Shown piece after piece: positions 62,164 through 64,000 of a stretch of 64,000 nt of DNA. The notes beneath the pieces are model-generated. The model was not told the origin of the DNA. It saw only the letters and a list, made by a program, of their open reading frames with translations, and made no database searches. The position numbers and the translations under genes are program-made. The stretch spans positions 5,952,001-6,016,000 of the forward strand of contig NZ_AP022560.1 of NCBI RefSeq assembly GCF_010726085.1, given 5' to 3'. The DNA comes from Mycolicibacterium moriokaense (GTDB lineage: Bacteria; Actinomycetota; Actinomycetes; Mycobacteriales; Mycobacteriaceae). Within the stretch, counting starts at the first letter, position 1, and each line of letters starts with the position of its first letter.

Positions 62164-62445
62164 TCAGAACAAACCGCAGCCGGCGACACCGCAGAGGAAC
62201 GACGTCACCCACAGATACGGCCAGGCCGCGACCATCACCACCAGTGCCGCGATGTCGGAGAAAATCGGAAAGGTTCCGGTGAGCGCCGCCTGGAGCTCGC
62301 TCATCAACTCGACGTGGAAGACGGTGTATCCCACACCGATCACGATGTAGACCAACGTGATCCACAGTGCGAGTTCCAGATAGGTGTTGATCCCCCGCTG
62401 CAGCAGCATCCGCTCGACACGCTGCCACATCCCCGGCGCAGACAT
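62164..62445 (-). CDS. Small membrane protein, unknown function
   Basis: 93 residues from ATG 62445, with two predicted helices (LELALWITLVYIVIGVGYTVF and FSDIAALVVMVAAWPYLWVTSFLCG) joined by a short loop. It ends in GVAGCGLF. It begins two bases after the HAD gene stop, so the two are probably cotranscribed. I do not recognise the family. Confidence 0.8.
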   Translation of the reverse strand: MSAPGMWQRVERMLLQRGINTYLELALWITLVYIVIGVGYTVFHVELMSELQAALTGTFPIFSDIAALVVMVAAWPYLWVTSFLCGVAGCGLF

Positions 62446-62447
62446 CG

Positions 62448-63263
62448 CTACAACCCTAGCAACCTCGGCAGGTCGCCGACCGAATCGATGACGTGATTGG
62501 GCTGCATCGCGAACTCGTCGGCCGCCCACCGGTCCAACGTGTCCTGACGAAACTTGCCGGTGCGCACCAACACCCCGGTCATTCCCACCACCTGCGCGGG
62601 CAGCACATCGTTGTTGAGGTCGTCGCCGATCATGTACATCTCGTCCGGGTCGACACCGAGACGGCTTGCGGCGGCGAGGAACCCCTCGGGTGCGGGCTTG
62701 CCGACGGCGGTGGCCTTGCGTCCCGACGTCTGTTCCATGCCGATCAGATACATGCCGGTGTCGATGCGCAGACCGGCGCTGGTGGTCCACGCCGTGCTGC
62801 GGTGCATCGCCACCACCGGTATGCCCTGGGACATCCAGTCGTAGACCCACGACAGCGTCAGATGGCTGTACTCCGGACCCGCCCCGCCGAGCAGCACCAC
62901 ATCGGGTGCCTCCGGCGCCTCGGGTCCGCTGAACTCGGTGGAGTACACGATGTCGATGCCGGGCATGTCCTCGGCGATCTGACCGCTGTTGACCAGGAAG
63001 CACCGCGCATCGGGGTAGCGGCTCCGGACGTAGTCCGCGGTCAGCACCGCCGCGGTGATCACCTCGTCGGAGCGCACGGCCATGCCCGCGTTGGTGAGCA
63101 GCTCGGCGATCTGCACCCGGGTCTTCGTCGTCGTGTTCGTGAGATACGAGCATGCGATCTGATGCTCGTTCAGGGCTTGCAACGTCTCCGCGGCGCCCGC
63201 GATGGGCTCCCATGAGGTCACCAGGACGCCGTCGATGTCGAACAACACACCACCGATCGCCAT
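62448..63263 (-). CDS. HAD-IIA family hydrolase (NagD-like)
   Basis: 271 residues from the ATG ending at about 63263; a GTG 18 codons upstream is less likely. HAD motifs: FDIDGVLV (nucleophile and acid Asp), YLTNTTTKT (motif II), the Lys in VGKPAPEGF, and MIGDDLNNDV (motif IV). The large cap between motifs II and III is of the NagD/pyridoxal-phosphatase type. It hydrolyses a small phosphate ester. Cotranscribed with the small membrane protein. Confidence 0.9.
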   Translation of the reverse strand: MAIGGVLFDIDGVLVTSWEPIAGAAETLQALNEHQIACSYLTNTTTKTRVQIAELLTNAGMAVRSDEVITAAVLTADYVRSRYPDARCFLVNSGQIAEDMPGIDIVYSTEFSGPEAPEAPDVVLLGGAGPEYSHLTLSWVYDWMSQGIPVVAMHRSTAWTTSAGLRIDTGMYLIGMEQTSGRKATAVGKPAPEGFLAAASRLGVDPDEMYMIGDDLNNDVLPAQVVGMTGVLVRTGKFRQDTLDRWAADEFAMQPNHVIDSVGDLPRLLGL

Positions 63264-63288
63264 GGCCCGACAGTAAACCGCGGCGGAA

Positions 63289-64000
63289 TCAATGCAACTC
63301 GGGGTTACCCAAGTCACCTGCCCATTTGCAGTTCACCACCCACGGCGACGCCGCCGCAGCGATGGACCATGCGGTATCCGCGGGCACGTCGATCACCTGA
63401 TAGTGCTTGACACCCGCCGCGGTGGCGGCGATCAGCGTGGCCACCCCGGCCCTGCGCTGCATCAGGGTCTGCCGCACCGTCCATCCGATGATGCCGGGCG
63501 CGGCGATGCAGTCGCGCCTGCGATGAAGGCTCCCGGTGCGCGCCACCAGCCAGCCGTCACCCACCCGGTGCCCGAGTGCGCGAGAGCGGTCGTAGGCGAG
63601 CAGAGCGCAGCAGACCCCGAACAGCGACCACGCCACCCAGGCCCATGCCGGCACTCCGACGATCAGCAGCACGATCGCGGCCAACGCGGGTAGAACAAGG
63701 GCACGCGTCCACCGCCTGCGGGTAGCGGCGGGGCCATGCCGTCGCAGCTCGCCGGACACCGCGTCGGGTTGGGCGATCAGTTCGGCGAGGACGGCCTCCG
63801 CGGTCGCCCTCGGGCAAGGCGGCAACAACGTCGACGCTTCGCCTGCACCGCCGACGCCAGTCATCACCGCGTCGAGCCGGGCACCGCCGAACAGCCTGAC
63901 CAGCAACGGCTCTCGCAGCGTTCCGCCACGCAACCGGCGCATGTCGAACGTGTGCTCGCGCACCCGCAGCAGTCCGTGCCTGAGGTGCAGGACGTCGGCA
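63289..64000 (-). CDS. Bacterial PH-domain (YdbT/DUF304-like) membrane protein, C-terminal part
   Basis: The frame is open to the right edge, so the start is outside the window. The visible 236 residues contain the end of one bacterial PH repeat (LHLRHGLLRVREHTFDMRRL), a Pro/Ala/Arg-rich linker, two adjacent membrane helices (LVLPALAAIVLLIVGVPAWAWVAWSLFGVCCALLAY), and another PH-like repeat (VARTGSLHRRRDCIAAPGIIGWTVRQTLMQRRAGVATL). YdbT-type proteins carry two or three such repeats; in Bacillus they confer resistance to a secreted bacteriocin. Role here unknown. Confidence 0.85.
   Translation of the reverse strand, partial: ADVLHLRHGLLRVREHTFDMRRLRGGTLREPLLVRLFGGARLDAVMTGVGGAGEASTLLPPCPRATAEAVLAELIAQPDAVSGELRRHGPAATRRRWTRALVLPALAAIVLLIVGVPAWAWVAWSLFGVCCALLAYDRSRALGHRVGDGWLVARTGSLHRRRDCIAAPGIIGWTVRQTLMQRRAGVATLIAATAAGVKHYQVIDVPADTAWSIAAAASPWVVNCKWAGDLGNPELH

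Overview
The window is high-GC DNA from an actinomycete, almost certainly an environmental Mycobacterium/Mycolicibacterium. It carries a complete mce operon (yrbEA-yrbEB-mceA-F plus two Mce-associated membrane proteins), a solo groEL2-type chaperonin behind two CIRCE elements, IdeR-like iron boxes, an EmbR-like SARP/FHA regulator, an F420-type luciferase-like oxidoreductase and many acyl-CoA enzymes. No RNA gene, CRISPR array, insertion sequence or phage gene was seen. Genes are tightly packed, often with ATGA or GTGA overlaps.

Layout. (1) 1-8125: an outgoing aldehyde dehydrogenase, an MFS exporter, a phytanoyl-CoA dioxygenase (PhyH) family protein translationally coupled to a 26-residue acidic peptide gene, a prolyl oligopeptidase, an efeO-efeB iron pair without the efeU permease behind IdeR-like boxes, and a crotonase. 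(2) 8309-18973: the mce operon on the minus strand. (3) 19068-36364: a catabolic island with two Baeyer-Villiger-type flavin monooxygenases, a decayed acyl-CoA dehydrogenase next to an intact two-subunit acyl-CoA dehydrogenase, an IclR regulator, a nitronate monooxygenase-like protein, three SDRs, an acyl-CoA ligase, a second PhyH protein, a crotonase, a cyclase-family hydrolase, a VOC protein and an alpha-methylacyl-CoA racemase. (4) 36371-46869: an Atu-like module (biotin-dependent acyl-CoA carboxylase, AtuA-like protein, F420-type oxidoreductase) and a divergent ADP-forming acyl-CoA synthetase, with a FadR-type GntR gene between two similar operator-like palindromes. (5) 46856-55356: mixed metabolic and membrane genes, with a stretch of gene remnants at 53603-54000. 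(6) 55424-64000: groEL2, a TetR gene facing a heavily deleted SDR, a cupin, a helicase, an EmbR-like regulator, and small lipid-binding-like, membrane, HAD and PH-domain proteins.

Working model. Regions 2 to 4 read as uptake and breakdown of a hydrophobic, methyl-branched, probably cyclic ketone or terpenoid/steroid-like compound: Mce import, Baeyer-Villiger ring oxygenation, hydrolysis, CoA activation, racemisation, dehydrogenation, and carboxylase-dependent removal of a beta-methyl branch. The substrate is inferred and cannot be read from sequence. The most unusual small locus is the peptide-PhyH-MFS cassette at 479-2902, which may be a minimal peptide-modification system. Three separate gene wrecks (21160-21911, 53603-54000, 57940-58140) show ongoing decay.
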